From positions 1 through 64,000 of the forward strand of contig DATLNJ010000130.1 of NCBI GenBank assembly GCA_035536815.1: 64,000 nucleotides of DNA, read 5' to 3'. The notes under the pieces are model-generated. The model was not told where the DNA came from and ran no database searches. It saw only the letters and a program-made list of their open reading frames with translations. A program made the translations under genes and the position numbers. Shown one piece after another: positions 7,081 to 16,138 of the stretch. The DNA is from BP-191 sp035536815 (GTDB lineage Bacteria; Actinomycetota; Actinomycetes; BP-191). Every line of letters begins with the position of its first letter. Position 1 is the first letter of the stretch.

Positions 7081-8202
7081 TCAGGCCAGGTGGGCGACGT
7101 CGTTCACGCGTCGGACGATGGCGTGGCCGTCCGGGTACCACTCGGCCTGCGAGAGGGACGCGAGGTCGAGGTAGAGCCGGTGCAGCAGGCTCGGCGGCGC
7201 GTCGAGCGCGAGCCGCAGCAGCGTCTTGATCGGCGTGACGTGGCTGACGACGACGACGGTCTCCCCCGGGTGCGCGGCGAGGACGGCGTCGCGCGCCTGC
7301 CGGACCCGCCGGGTCACCGCCGCGAACGACTCCCCGCCCGGCGCGGCGACGTCCGCGTCGCCCATCCACTCCGCGAGCAGGCCCAGGTCGCGCTCCTGGA
7401 TCTGGGCGAACGTCAGCCCCTCCCACTCGCCGAAGTCGCACTCGGCCAGCCGGTCGTCCACCCGCACGGGCAGGCCGAGCGCCTCGGCGATGCCGGCCGC
7501 GGTGTCGGCCGCGCGGCGCAGCGGCGACGTCCACACGGCGGTGACCGGGCCGAACGACGCGGCGCGGCCGGCCAGCGCCTTCGCCTGCGCCCAGCCGCGC
7601 TCGGTGAGCTCGGGGTCGCCGGTGCCGCTGAACCGCCCGGCGACGGAGAGCTCGGTCTCGCCGTGCCGGACGAGCAGCAACGTGGTCGGAATGCCGGACG
7701 GCGGGCGCCAGCCGCGCGCCCCTGCCGGGGTGGCGGCGGTGGCGGCGGTGGCACCTGGCGCGGTCGTCGCGCGCACCCACTCCTCGCCGCGGGCGGCGGC
7801 GTCCATGGCTTCGTTCGCCAGCCGGTCGGCGTGGCCGTTCAACTCGCGGCGGATGTGGCCGAACGTCACCCGCGGCAGGGTGCCGACGACCTCGGCGGCC
7901 TCGCGGGCGAGCACCCGCATGTCCGGGTGCTTGACCTGCCAGCGGCCGTTCATCTGCTCGACGACGAGCTTGGAGTCCATCCGGACCTCGACCGACTCGA
8001 CGTCGCCGAGCTCGGCGGCGGCGCGCAGGCCCGCGATGAGACCGCGGTACTCGGCGACGTTGTTGCTGGCCCGGCCGATGCCGGCCGCGACCTCGGCGAG
8101 CACCTCGTTCGTGGCGGCGTCGCGGACGACGGCGCCGTAGCCGGCCGGCCCGGGGTTGCCCCGCGACCCGCCGTCGGCCTCGACGACGACGCGGCGCCCC
8201 AC
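7081..8202 (-). CDS. Bifunctional RNase HI / histidine phosphatase
   Basis: The N-terminal 135 residues are a type I RNase H: EADGGSRGNPGPAGYG with the first catalytic Asp (residue 10), NNVAEYRGL with the Glu, and MDSKLVVEQMNGRW with the second Asp. After a linker, residues 170-373 are a phosphoglycerate mutase-like acid phosphatase with the LLVRHGETE signature (phosphohistidine site) and a VVVSHVTPI second His. The same fusion is known in Mycobacterium tuberculosis as Rv2228c, where RNase H is joined to a CobC-like phosphatase. The GTG start abuts the TAG of the upstream gene. It degrades RNA-DNA hybrids; the phosphatase substrate is probably alpha-ribazole phosphate. Confidence 0.9.
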   Translation of the reverse strand: MGRRVVVEADGGSRGNPGPAGYGAVVRDAATNEVLAEVAAGIGRASNNVAEYRGLIAGLRAAAELGDVESVEVRMDSKLVVEQMNGRWQVKHPDMRVLAREAAEVVGTLPRVTFGHIRRELNGHADRLANEAMDAAARGEEWVRATTAPGATAATAATPAGARGWRPPSGIPTTLLLVRHGETELSVAGRFSGTGDPELTERGWAQAKALAGRAASFGPVTAVWTSPLRRAADTAAGIAEALGLPVRVDDRLAECDFGEWEGLTFAQIQERDLGLLAEWMGDADVAAPGGESFAAVTRRVRQARDAVLAAHPGETVVVVSHVTPIKTLLRLALDAPPSLLHRLYLDLASLSQAEWYPDGHAIVRRVNDVAHLA

Positions 8203-8946
8203 CTACAAGCCCGACTCGGCCGTCCGGACGAGGATGCGCCGGCACTCCTCGCAGCGCAGCACCTCGTCCGGGTCGGCGGTGCGGAACTTCGACAGCTCCG
8301 TCGGCGGCAACGGCAGCCGGCACCCCTCGCACTGCCCGCGCCGCAGCATCGCGGCGCCCTGCCCGCCGGACGACGCGCGGATCTTCTCGTACAGGGCGAG
8401 CAGGTCGGGCGGCAGCTGGCCGCCGACGATCGCGCGCTCGGCGGTCTGCGCCGCGGCGTCCGCGTCGATCGCCGCGAACGCCTCGTCCCGCCGCGCCGTC
8501 GCGTCCGCGAGCGCCGCGCTCACGGCCGCCTGCTCGGCGCGCAGCGCGGACAGCCGCCCGTCGATCTCCTCGCGACGTTCCATGTGCTCGAGGACGACCT
8601 CCTCGAGGTCGCCCTGCCGCTTGGCCAGCGAGTCCAGCTCGTGGCGCAGGCTCTCCAGCTCCTTCGCGTGCGAGACGGCGCCGGTGTCGAGCCGTTGCTG
8701 GTCGCGCGCCATCCGGGTGCGGACGACGTCGACGTCGTTCTCGACCTTGCGCTGCTCGCGGTCCGCGTCGGACAGCTCGGTCTCCGCGCCGACGATGGCG
8801 TCGCGCAGCTCGGCGAGCCGGGTCTCGTGGCGTTCGATGTCGGCCAGCTCGGGGAGCGACCGGCGCCGGTGCGCGAGCCGGTCGAGCGCCGTGTCGATCT
8901 CCTGGAGGCCGAGCAGGCGCATCTGCGCGTCAGGTGCGGCTTTCAC
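8203..8946 (-). CDS. Coiled-coil C4 zinc-ribbon protein
   Basis: This 247-residue protein is a long antiparallel coiled coil (residues about 10-170, rich in RLAELRD and LEEVVLEHME heptads). A C-terminal zinc ribbon follows, CEGCRLPLPP plus CEECRRILV. It matches the conserved family next to Nif3 and RNase H in actinobacteria (Rv2229c type). The coil is thought to act as an RNA- or DNA-binding scaffold; its precise function is not established. Its GTG overlaps the stop of the Nif3 gene upstream. Confidence 0.85.
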   Translation of the reverse strand: MKAAPDAQMRLLGLQEIDTALDRLAHRRRSLPELADIERHETRLAELRDAIVGAETELSDADREQRKVENDVDVVRTRMARDQQRLDTGAVSHAKELESLRHELDSLAKRQGDLEEVVLEHMERREEIDGRLSALRAEQAAVSAALADATARRDEAFAAIDADAAAQTAERAIVGGQLPPDLLALYEKIRASSGGQGAAMLRRGQCEGCRLPLPPTELSKFRTADPDEVLRCEECRRILVRTAESGL

Positions 8947-10055
8947 GCGAGGGAGCTCCAGGGGTCGGTGACGATCGTGGAGACGGTGGCGCGGGCGCCG
9001 TTGCCAACCCTATTCGCGACGCGTTCGGCGGCGTCGGCCAGCCAGGGGTGCTCGGTCGCCCAGTGACCCGCGTCGATGACGGCGAGTCCGCGCTCGCGCG
9101 CCTCGGACACGGGGTGGTGGCGCAGGTCGGCGGTGACGTAGACGTCCGCGCCGGCGCGCCGCGCGGTGTCCACGAGCCCATCCCCCGCGCCGCCGCAGAC
9201 CGCGACGCGACGCACCGGGCGGGCGGGGTCGCCCGCCACGCGGACCGGGTTCCCCGAGAACGGCAGCGCCGCCGCCACGGACGCGGCGAACTCCCCCAGC
9301 GTCACCGGCTCGGCGAGCGTGCCGATCCGGCCGAGACCGCGGTCGTGCGGGAGCAGGACGGGCAGCACGTCGTACGCCGGCTCCTCGTACGGGTGCGCGG
9401 CGAGCAGCGCGCGGATCACCGGCGTGATCCGGCGGTGCGGGACGACCATCTCGACGCGGCGTTCGGCAGTCTCGGTCCGCTCGCCCGCCGCGCCGACCGC
9501 CGGGTCGGCGCGCTCCGACGCCTCGTAGGTGCCGGTGCCCTCCATCCACCAGGCGCAGCGCGCGTACTCACCGATGGTGCCCGCGCCGGCCGCGGCGAGC
9601 GCGTCGACGACTTGGTCGGCGGCGTCCGGCGGGACGTACACGACGATCTTTGCCGCGTCGTCGGGCGGGCCCGGCGACAGGGGCAGGGCGTCGCGGACGC
9701 CGAGGGCGCTCGCGAGCGCGTCGCTGACGCCGGGCGCGGCGACGTCGGCGTTGGTGTGCGCGACGTAGAGCGCGACGCCCTCGCGGACCAGCCGGTCCAC
9801 GAGGGCGCCCTTGTAGTCGGTGACCGGTACGCCGTGCACCCCGCGCAGCAGCAACGGGTGGTGCGTGACGAGCAGCCGGGCGCCCGAGCGGACCGCCTCG
9901 TCGACGGTCGCCTCGACCGGGTCGATCGCGAACAGCGCGCCGTCCGCGGGCGCGTCCGGGTCCCCGGTGACCAGGCCGACGGCGTCCCAGTCCTCCGCCC
10001 ACGACGGGTCGTACAACGACTCCAGGGCCGCGATCCAGTCGCCGACGCGCGTCAC
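8943..10055 (-). CDS. Nif3-like dinuclear metal-centre protein
   Basis: The 370-residue protein belongs to the NIF3/YbgI family. The metal-binding blocks visible are AEDWDAVGLVTGDP, the LLVTHHPLLLRG di-His motif, YVAHTNADVA, and near the C-terminus VDTARRAGADVYVTADLRHHPV and DAGHWATE. It also carries the central PII-like insert (KIVVYVPPDAADQVVDAL) found in the roughly 370-residue members. Family proteins form hexamers with two metal ions; the substrate is unresolved. It is the first gene of the Nif3 / zinc-ribbon / RNase H operon. Confidence 0.9.
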   Translation of the reverse strand: MTRVGDWIAALESLYDPSWAEDWDAVGLVTGDPDAPADGALFAIDPVEATVDEAVRSGARLLVTHHPLLLRGVHGVPVTDYKGALVDRLVREGVALYVAHTNADVAAPGVSDALASALGVRDALPLSPGPPDDAAKIVVYVPPDAADQVVDALAAAGAGTIGEYARCAWWMEGTGTYEASERADPAVGAAGERTETAERRVEMVVPHRRITPVIRALLAAHPYEEPAYDVLPVLLPHDRGLGRIGTLAEPVTLGEFAASVAAALPFSGNPVRVAGDPARPVRRVAVCGGAGDGLVDTARRAGADVYVTADLRHHPVSEARERGLAVIDAGHWATEHPWLADAAERVANRVGNGARATVSTIVTDPWSSLA

Positions 10056-10079
10056 GCGCGCAACGCTAACGCGTCGCGC

Positions 10080-10781
10080 TCACTCCTCGTACGGCGGGCA
10101 GTCCCAGAGCAGCTCGCCGGCGACGTAGACGTCGCCGTCGCCCCGGATCTCGACCGGGTCCGTCCCCGGCGCGTGCGCGACGAGCGCGGCGCACACCGTC
10201 GGGTCGACCGCGTCCCACACCGGCTTGAGGTCGGGGTTCACGTCGCCGCGATCCGCCAGCCACTCGGCGAACGCGAGGTACCAGACGCAGTTCGAGCCGT
10301 ACGCGAGGCACTGCGGCGCGCCGGAGCACGTCCCCTGGAAGTCGGAGTACCACATGCCGTTCTGGCCGTGCGCCCAGTACGTTCGCGTCCCGTCGGCGTC
10401 GGTCACGTCGACGCGGGCGCACAGGCCGAGCGCGTACCCGTCGGGCGGCGCGGGGACTGAGAACGCCTGCGGCGCGACCGCGGCGGCGTTGGTCCCGCTG
10501 CCGACGGCGGTGAAGTCGTCGGGGCTGGCGTGCGCGTACGACGCTGACTGCACGGAGCAGGTCAGGGTGACCGATGCGGGCGTCGCGGCACCCTGCCCGC
10601 GTACGTCGGCGACGGCGATGTAGCCGTACACGATGCCGGTCACCCGGGCCGGGTCGCCCGGGTCCGACGCGGCGGCGGCGACATCGCAGCCGCCGGTGAC
10701 CGGGATCGGCTCCGACTCGGCGAACGACGGCGCGGCCGGCCCGAGCACGAGCGCGGCCGAGAGCAGGGTGACGAGGCGCAT
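10080..10781 (-). CDS. Secreted protein of unknown function
   Basis: This 233-residue protein starts with a clear Sec signal peptide (basic MRLVT, a hydrophobic core and a PSFAES cleavage region). The mature part has about eight cysteines (GGCDV, LTCSV, LGLCARV, GTCSGAPQC, SNCVW and others), suggesting a disulfide-rich extracellular fold. It is not recognised as a known family. The ATG at 10781 has a GAGGGGG ribosome site. It lies 24 nt downstream of the Nif3 start on the same strand and is probably independent. Confidence 0.65.
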   Translation of the reverse strand: MRLVTLLSAALVLGPAAPSFAESEPIPVTGGCDVAAAASDPGDPARVTGIVYGYIAVADVRGQGAATPASVTLTCSVQSASYAHASPDDFTAVGSGTNAAAVAPQAFSVPAPPDGYALGLCARVDVTDADGTRTYWAHGQNGMWYSDFQGTCSGAPQCLAYGSNCVWYLAFAEWLADRGDVNPDLKPVWDAVDPTVCAALVAHAPGTDPVEIRGDGDVYVAGELLWDCPPYEE

Positions 10782-10839
10782 GGTTCCCCCTCACGGGTGG
10801 GCGATGGGTCACCCACTACACGCGCGGGGGCGGCGTCCC

Positions 10840-12108
10840 TTACGCCTGCTGCGCGAGCCGGCAGAGCTGGCGTTCGCGCTGGCTGACGAACGAGATCGTG
10901 AGGTTCGGGTCGAGCCGCCACGACCGGTCGCTCTCCTGCTGCGCCGGCGGCTTCGCCTTCCGGTCGAAGCGCAGGATGTCGATGCCGCGCACCCCGTCGA
11001 GCGTGTACACGTACTCGTCGTCGATCCAGTACGCCGCCCACGCCTCGGTCGCGACCGGCTGGAACCAGCCGACCTCGGTGATCTTCCCGGTGGTGCGGTG
11101 GATGTCGAAGAAGCGGATGCCGTTCTCGTACCAGCCGGCGGTCACGACGCCCTTGCGGTAGTCGAACCAGTGGCTGGAGCAGCCGGCGACGTTGGCCATC
11201 GGGTTGCCGTCGACCCAGTTCCCCTTCTTCGGGTAGAAGGTGTCGAGCGGGCGGATCGGTGCGCCGCGGTCGAAGTTGGCCATGCTCCACGACGTGATGC
11301 CGGAGCCGCCGGGGCAGTCGCCGGTGATCAGCGTCTCGCCGCCGGACAGCAGCAGCTCGCCGGAGCGCAGGGCGGGCGAGTTGTCGCCCTTGCGGCGCGG
11401 CCGCCACTTCGTGGCGTCCGGCCGGATGTTGTTGTGGCCGTAGCTGACCTGCTTGCCGCCGGTCGCCGCGCGGGTGAGCTTCTTCGGCTTCGAGCCGTCG
11501 CGGCGCGGGTCGAAGACCTCGAGGCCGCCGTCGTTGATGACGAACCCGGCCGCGTCGAGGCTGGCCGCGTGGCCGCCGCCGCCCCAGTTGCGGACCGGCT
11601 TCGGGGTCTCGCGCTCGCGGAGGTCGTACGCCCAGCCCTGGGACGCGTAGACGTAGCTGCACCGGGCGTCCGAGCAGGCCACGGTGTGCGAGCCGTCCGG
11701 GATGATGCTGGCGATCTGCGGCGCGTGGACCAGGCTGGTGTCGATGACGAACGTCTGCGGCGTGAAGTCGGAGCTGATGAGCACCAGCGAGCCGTCGGCC
11801 GCGACGGAGACGGACTCGTTCTCGAAGTGCGGCAGCTCCAGGTGCCCGAGCGGGATCGGGACCATCGGCAGCGTGACGTCGTAGATGGTGAGGCCGCGCA
11901 GCCCGGTGACGTAGAAGCGCTTCTGCTTGCCGACCTGCACGACCTTCGCGCCGATGCCGGGCACGTCGAGCGGGACGGTGCCCTGCCACGTGACGTTGGC
12001 GGACATGAACCCGCCCGGCTTCGGGTCGCCCGAGGCGGGTCCCGCGGTGAGCGGGGCGGCGAGGGCGAGCGCGGCGAGGGTCGCGAGCGTACGGCGGCGT
12101 ACGAGCAT
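10840..12108 (-). CDS. Secreted beta-propeller-like (LVIVD repeat) protein
   Basis: The 422-residue product has a signal peptide (LVRRRTLATLAALALAAPLTAGPASG). Its repeated blades resemble LVIVD-repeat proteins: LTIYDVTLPMVPIPLGHLEL, TFVIDTSLVHAPQIAS, GGLEVFDPR, GIRFFDIHRTTGK and GIDILRFDRK. Such proteins form extracellular propellers of unknown ligand. The ATG at 12108 is preceded by GGAGGT and starts exactly at the signal peptide; the longer open frame upstream is noise. Confidence 0.75.
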   Translation of the reverse strand: MLVRRRTLATLAALALAAPLTAGPASGDPKPGGFMSANVTWQGTVPLDVPGIGAKVVQVGKQKRFYVTGLRGLTIYDVTLPMVPIPLGHLELPHFENESVSVAADGSLVLISSDFTPQTFVIDTSLVHAPQIASIIPDGSHTVACSDARCSYVYASQGWAYDLRERETPKPVRNWGGGGHAASLDAAGFVINDGGLEVFDPRRDGSKPKKLTRAATGGKQVSYGHNNIRPDATKWRPRRKGDNSPALRSGELLLSGGETLITGDCPGGSGITSWSMANFDRGAPIRPLDTFYPKKGNWVDGNPMANVAGCSSHWFDYRKGVVTAGWYENGIRFFDIHRTTGKITEVGWFQPVATEAWAAYWIDDEYVYTLDGVRGIDILRFDRKAKPPAQQESDRSWRLDPNLTISFVSQRERQLCRLAQQA

Positions 12109-12189
12109 GGTCCGGACCTCCGGGGGCGGGCGTACCCGCATTGTGCCCGTTGATCCCTGTTCGCGGGAGGGATCGCTACCCTCGGGCCG

Positions 12190-13443
12190 GTGGCGGCTCC
12201 CGACGAACGGCGTGGCGCGATCGACGTGGCGCGCGTGCTCGCACTGCTCGTCGTCGTCGTGGGGCACCTGACGATCGCCGTCGTGGACCGGGGGCCGGAC
12301 GGGGCGTTGCGCGGCGCGAACCTGCTGACGCTGCTCCCCGGCTGGGCCTGGCTCGGCGTGCTGTCCCCGATGCCGGTGTTCTTCGCGGCAGGTGGCTGGG
12401 CCAACGCCACCGCGACGCCGCGCACCGCCGGGCCGCGGCTCCGGCTGCTGGTCGGGCTCGCGGTCGTGGTGACCACGGTGTGGGGGCTCGCGGTGGTCGT
12501 GGCGACGCTGGTATCCGGCTCGGCCGGCGTGCTCGCGCAGGGCGCGCGGGTGTCGACGCAGCCGCTGTGGTTCCTGGCGGCGTACCTGCCGCTGGCGGTC
12601 AGCGGCGGGTGGCTCGCGCGGGTGGCGGCGCGGCGCCCGGTCGTGGCGGTGGGCGGGTGCCTGCTGCTGCTGGCCTTGCTGGACTTGGGGCGGTTCTGGC
12701 TCGGTGGGCCGGAGTGGCTCGGCTGGCCCGGCTTCTACGCCGCGTGGGCGGTGCCGTGGCTGGTCGGCGGCTGGTGGCGGGCGCGGGCGCTGGGCGGCAC
12801 CGGCTTCCGGGAGCGGCGGGCCGGGCTCGTCGTCGTCGTCGGGGCCGGGATGGCGGCGTTCGTGCTCGCGCGCTACGCCGGCTACCACCCATCGCTCATC
12901 GACGTGGACGAGGCCGCGCGGTCGAACACGACGCCGCCCACGCTGTACACCGCGGTAGCCGCGCTGGCGCAGGCCGGGGGTTTGCTCGTCGTCGCCGGGG
13001 CGCTGGACGCGTGGGCGCGGCGGTGGCGGACGTTGTGGGACCGGCTCGGCGACGCCGCGGTCGCGGTCTACGTGTGGCACCTCACTGCGCTGTCGTTGTG
13101 CGCGGCCGTGATCGCCGCCGGGCTGCCGGTGCCGGAACGGCTCACCTTTGGGTGGTGGCTGACCCGGCCGGTGTGGTGGCTGGCGATCCTGGCGTTGACG
13201 GTGGGGTTCGTGGTTGCGACGGCGCCGTTGCGGCGGGTGCTCGGTGGGGACCGCCGCGCGGGGTCCCGGGCACCGGTGGCGGCGGGCGCGGTGGCGGCGG
13301 CGACGGCGGCGTTCGTGGGGCTGCGCGGGCCGCGCACCGCGGCGTTGGCGCTGCTCTGCATCGGCGGCTTCGCGCTGGCCTGGTGGCTGCTCGGCGGGCG
13401 CCGGCTCACGGCCACGGGCGACCTGGATTCGACACGCTCCTGA
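12190..13443 (+). CDS. Acyltransferase-3-like integral membrane protein
   Basis: The 417-residue protein opens with RRGAIDVARVLALLVVVVGH, the R-x-x-x-D-x-x-R/A...H layout of acyltransferase-3 family enzymes, and continues through about ten hydrophobic helices. A VYVWHLTALSL segment near residue 300 resembles the family's late His-containing helix. Such enzymes transfer acyl groups to extracellular sugars or lipids. The GTG at 12190 sits right at the start of the conserved motif; no clear ribosome site is seen, fitting a leaderless start. It is the last gene with chromosomal character before the element. Confidence 0.7.
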   Translation: MAAPDERRGAIDVARVLALLVVVVGHLTIAVVDRGPDGALRGANLLTLLPGWAWLGVLSPMPVFFAAGGWANATATPRTAGPRLRLLVGLAVVVTTVWGLAVVVATLVSGSAGVLAQGARVSTQPLWFLAAYLPLAVSGGWLARVAARRPVVAVGGCLLLLALLDLGRFWLGGPEWLGWPGFYAAWAVPWLVGGWWRARALGGTGFRERRAGLVVVVGAGMAAFVLARYAGYHPSLIDVDEAARSNTTPPTLYTAVAALAQAGGLLVVAGALDAWARRWRTLWDRLGDAAVAVYVWHLTALSLCAAVIAAGLPVPERLTFGWWLTRPVWWLAILALTVGFVVATAPLRRVLGGDRRAGSRAPVAAGAVAAATAAFVGLRGPRTAALALLCIGGFALAWWLLGGRRLTATGDLDSTRS

Positions 13444-13657
13444 TTAGCGGGATTCACGCCGTGAACGGGCTCACCCACCCCCGGAAAGACGAATTTGCAC
13501 CTCGCGGGTCTGCGACAGACGCGCGCCGATCTATGACCTTTGACCGCGGCCCGGTGAGGGACGGGACGTCACGACCCGCGTCGTCAAGAGGCTCGGCACC
13601 CGCGGCGCCGGATCGGGTGGGCCTGGCCTCGTCGGCGAGTTTCTCGGTCCACTCCGG
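13444..13657. other. Putative left junction of the integrated element
   Basis: This 214-nt gap contains no gene I can support. Chromosomal gene order stops on its left and accessory genes of lower GC begin on its right. I looked for a copy of the tRNA-Val 3' end and found none. With a serine recombinase the shared core can be as short as two bases, so this does not exclude an attachment site here. Confidence 0.4.
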
Positions 13658-13957
13658 TCAGCGGAGGAGGAACGTCGGCGGCGGCGGGGTACTGCCCGAG
13701 CTGCCTGCCGGGCAGGGGGCACAGATTCCCGGCGGATCGCAGTACATGACGCAGTCGTCTCCGCCGCCGAAACTGATGAAACAGTTCGTCGGGCCGAACC
13801 CGTCTTCTGCGATCTCGACCTGTAGCGTTGCCGCGGTGATCCGGCCGATCTCGGTCAACGCATCCAGGGCTATGCGTCGTAGCTCTCGAAGCCTCTCGAG
13901 GTCCTCGTACGACGGTTCGACGTAGCCCTCAGGAAATTCGGCGATAGGCTCTTCCAT
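13658..13957 (-). CDS. Small protein with Cys-rich C-terminal tail
   Basis: A 99-residue protein of unknown family. The N-terminal 60 residues are acidic and helical (PSYEDLERLRELRRIALDAL). The last 40 are different: NCFISFGGGDDCVMYCDPPG, then CAPCPAGSSG, then a Pro run. The split into an acidic helical leader and a short Cys/Gly-rich tail resembles precursor peptides of modified natural products, but no modifying enzyme is encoded nearby, so a zinc- or disulfide-bound tail is equally possible. Confidence 0.55.
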   Translation of the reverse strand: MEEPIAEFPEGYVEPSYEDLERLRELRRIALDALTEIGRITAATLQVEIAEDGFGPTNCFISFGGGDDCVMYCDPPGICAPCPAGSSGSTPPPPTFLLR

Positions 13958-14165
13958 CTTCGGTCCTGTCCCCTGTGTTACCGATTGACCGTCGGTGCGC
14001 GTCGAACATTACGCCCGACGACCAGGGCGGGCCAGTGGCCCAGGGTCACCCGCGAGCAACCTGCCATCGCCGGCGACGACACCAAGATTGGCACGGCGCC
14101 GGCCCGGAAACGCATCCGAGCGTCGACCGCCGCGACCACCGGTGCCCGACCGACAGGCACGCACC

Positions 14166-14651
14166 ATGGTTCGCGCCTGTCGGCGTCAAGTGGACTTGAG
14201 AGGTCGGCTCTCAAACCCTGACGTCCAGGCCGCACTCGATCGCCTCGCCCGGATGCTGGGCGATCTTGATGCCACCACGCCCCGACACGAGACCCTTGCA
14301 CCGCGGGCAGCGCACAAGCTCGCCCATCGACTCGATCCGGAGAAGGTGCAGCAGCTGCTCACCGCCTACCAGCAGGGTGCGGCGGTCAAGGAACTCGTTC
14401 ATCGGTACAAGATCAGCAAGACGTCGGTGCTGACACTGTTGCACCTTCACAACATCGCGATCCGCCTCCCTGGTCGACCGGATGAGGCGACGCTCCGGCG
14501 TGCCACCAAGCTCTATGAGGGTGGGTTGTCCCTGCTGCGCGTCAGCGAAGCCGTCGATGTCCCAGACGAGACGCTGCGACGCTACTTGCGCGAACGCGGC
14601 GTCACGGTTCGACGCCGCGGGCGGATCCCACGGACGGATCGCTGCCGCTAG
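14166..14651 (+). CDS. Double helix-turn-helix protein
   Basis: This 161-residue protein contains two resolvase-like HTH modules. The first is around VQQLLTAYQQGAAVKELVHR with YKISKTSVLTLLH; the second is ATKLYEGGLSLLRVSEAVDV with PDETLRRYLRERGV. The same module recurs in the gene at 16139. No recombinase catalytic domain is present, so it is probably a DNA-binding protein rather than an integrase. The ATG at 14166 is the likeliest start; the longer frame upstream reads as noise. It lies just upstream of the HEPN-motif gene on the same strand. Confidence 0.6.
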   Translation: MVRACRRQVDLRGRLSNPDVQAALDRLARMLGDLDATTPRHETLAPRAAHKLAHRLDPEKVQQLLTAYQQGAAVKELVHRYKISKTSVLTLLHLHNIAIRLPGRPDEATLRRATKLYEGGLSLLRVSEAVDVPDETLRRYLRERGVTVRRRGRIPRTDRCR

Positions 14652-14696
14652 GGTGACAATGTCGGTCCGCAAGCGGCACGTCCTCCGCTTGATGTA

Positions 14697-16013
14697 GTGC
14701 TCCGCATCCCCTCACCCGCACGACGCCGTTCTGACGCCACCAGCGATACTGAAGTCGTGGGTCTCACGCCGAAGCAGGACTGGGTTCTCGACCGCTGGAA
14801 GGGCGCGCTCGACGTAGCGTGGGCCGAGCGGGGCGACGAGTGGATAGGGCATCTATGGGAGGCGCTTGCAACGAAGGCTCCAAACTTTGGCCACAACGCC
14901 GGCGTTGCCGACTCGAACGAGAAGATCCCTTGGCGGCACTACATATACGAACTTCGTGAAAGCGATTTGCACTCACAGTTGGTTCTTGCCGAGGAGTCGC
15001 TATCGAAGTTCCGTGTACTGATTACAGGCACAGGCGAACAAACACCTGACCAGGTTGCACCTTGGATCTATGCCATAAGAGAAGCTCGGCGCCGAACCGG
15101 CAAGAGCGACCGGCCTTGGGTGTGGCGCAGTTACGCCGCGATAAAGCCTTCTCTCACGAGCTTCGACGTCAGACTAGCTCGCGACATAGCACTAGCCACC
15201 GACATCCGCATCGTCCCGGATAGCAAACCGATCCTCCTCAGGCCCGCCACCCGCGCCGGCATTACAGCAGTACGCCTACACCCCGCGACGGTTCACGCGC
15301 TAGTGGCACAGACCTCTGCCGGAATAGAGAGCGATGCACAGCGTAAGGCCGCCTTGTTAGTCGAACGAGCGTGTCAGCTTGTAAGTCTGGTCTTAGACGA
15401 ACCATTTGTCGTCATGGAGGATGTACAGCTACAAGAGGGGCTTGAGAGCCTCGAAGACGCCGCGCCTTTGTTTCCCGATCAGAGTACCCAGGATCGAGAC
15501 ATCCTGACCACGGTCGGAAGTCTGGATCGTGTCATTGAGGTCGACAACCGCGAACTGGTTCGCGCGTGGGCACTTCTCGGTGACGACGCGGTGCTGCGTC
15601 ACGCGATCGGAGCTCACCACCAAGGACTCCGCATGATGGACGAGCACCACTCCTACGCCGCGATCGCCTTCGTTTCGGTGTTGGAGACGCTGGCCGACGA
15701 AGAGGTAGCCACAGCGGGTCAGTGTGCTACCTGCGGCCAACTCACCGGCCTTGCGTCAAAGTATCGCCGCGCTGTGTCAGAAGCGTTTGGTGATGCGGCA
15801 GTAAAGATACTCGACAGCATGTACGACCACCGCTCCAAGACTGCGCACGAGGGCATCTTACACGGCCCTGAACTGCTGCCTGAGGGGTACCGCGGTCCTC
15901 ATCTAAGCGACGATCGCGAATCTCGCTTCCATCGCCGGCTGTACCTGTTGCGCGCCACGAGCGCACAACTACTCCGCGTGAGACTTGGGATCACGTGCGG
16001 CGCGCCGCTCTAG
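14697..16013 (+). CDS. HEPN-motif protein, possible RNase
   Basis: The 438-residue product is not assigned to a named family. Near the C-terminus it has a helical region with a conserved HEPN-type pattern: YAAIAFVSVLETLADEEVA, a small zinc knuckle (CATCG), KYRRAVSEAF, and KILDSMYDHRSKTAHEG, in which R379-x4-H384 fits the RX4-6H ribonuclease motif. The arrangement resembles HEPN domains at the C-terminus of ApeA-like defence proteins. GTG starts are possible at 14697 and 14757; the latter follows better coding context. HTH genes lie on both sides. An RNase role in phage defence or stress is inferred, not shown. Confidence 0.65.
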   Translation: MLRIPSPARRRSDATSDTEVVGLTPKQDWVLDRWKGALDVAWAERGDEWIGHLWEALATKAPNFGHNAGVADSNEKIPWRHYIYELRESDLHSQLVLAEESLSKFRVLITGTGEQTPDQVAPWIYAIREARRRTGKSDRPWVWRSYAAIKPSLTSFDVRLARDIALATDIRIVPDSKPILLRPATRAGITAVRLHPATVHALVAQTSAGIESDAQRKAALLVERACQLVSLVLDEPFVVMEDVQLQEGLESLEDAAPLFPDQSTQDRDILTTVGSLDRVIEVDNRELVRAWALLGDDAVLRHAIGAHHQGLRMMDEHHSYAAIAFVSVLETLADEEVATAGQCATCGQLTGLASKYRRAVSEAFGDAAVKILDSMYDHRSKTAHEGILHGPELLPEGYRGPHLSDDRESRFHRRLYLLRATSAQLLRVRLGITCGAPL

Positions 16014-16138
16014 TATGCGCCGACTTCCCGATCTGCCTCAACTTCTCGGCAGCCGACGCATTTCCGTGCTGGCAGCCGCCTCTCGACCGCGCTTCGAAAG
16101 TGGGCGCTGGTTCGAGTAAGGCCGCTGTGGTGGAGCTC

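Noticed and set aside
13604..13640. tRNA-Val fragment at the left end (a ggtgggcctggc stretch)
   Set aside because: It shares only about eight bases with the tRNA 3' end and does not extend; chance similarity in GC-rich DNA.
14166..14651. Second integrase at the left end because of resolvase-like HTHs
   Set aside because: There is no catalytic serine domain or tyrosine recombinase motif; only the HTH modules are present.
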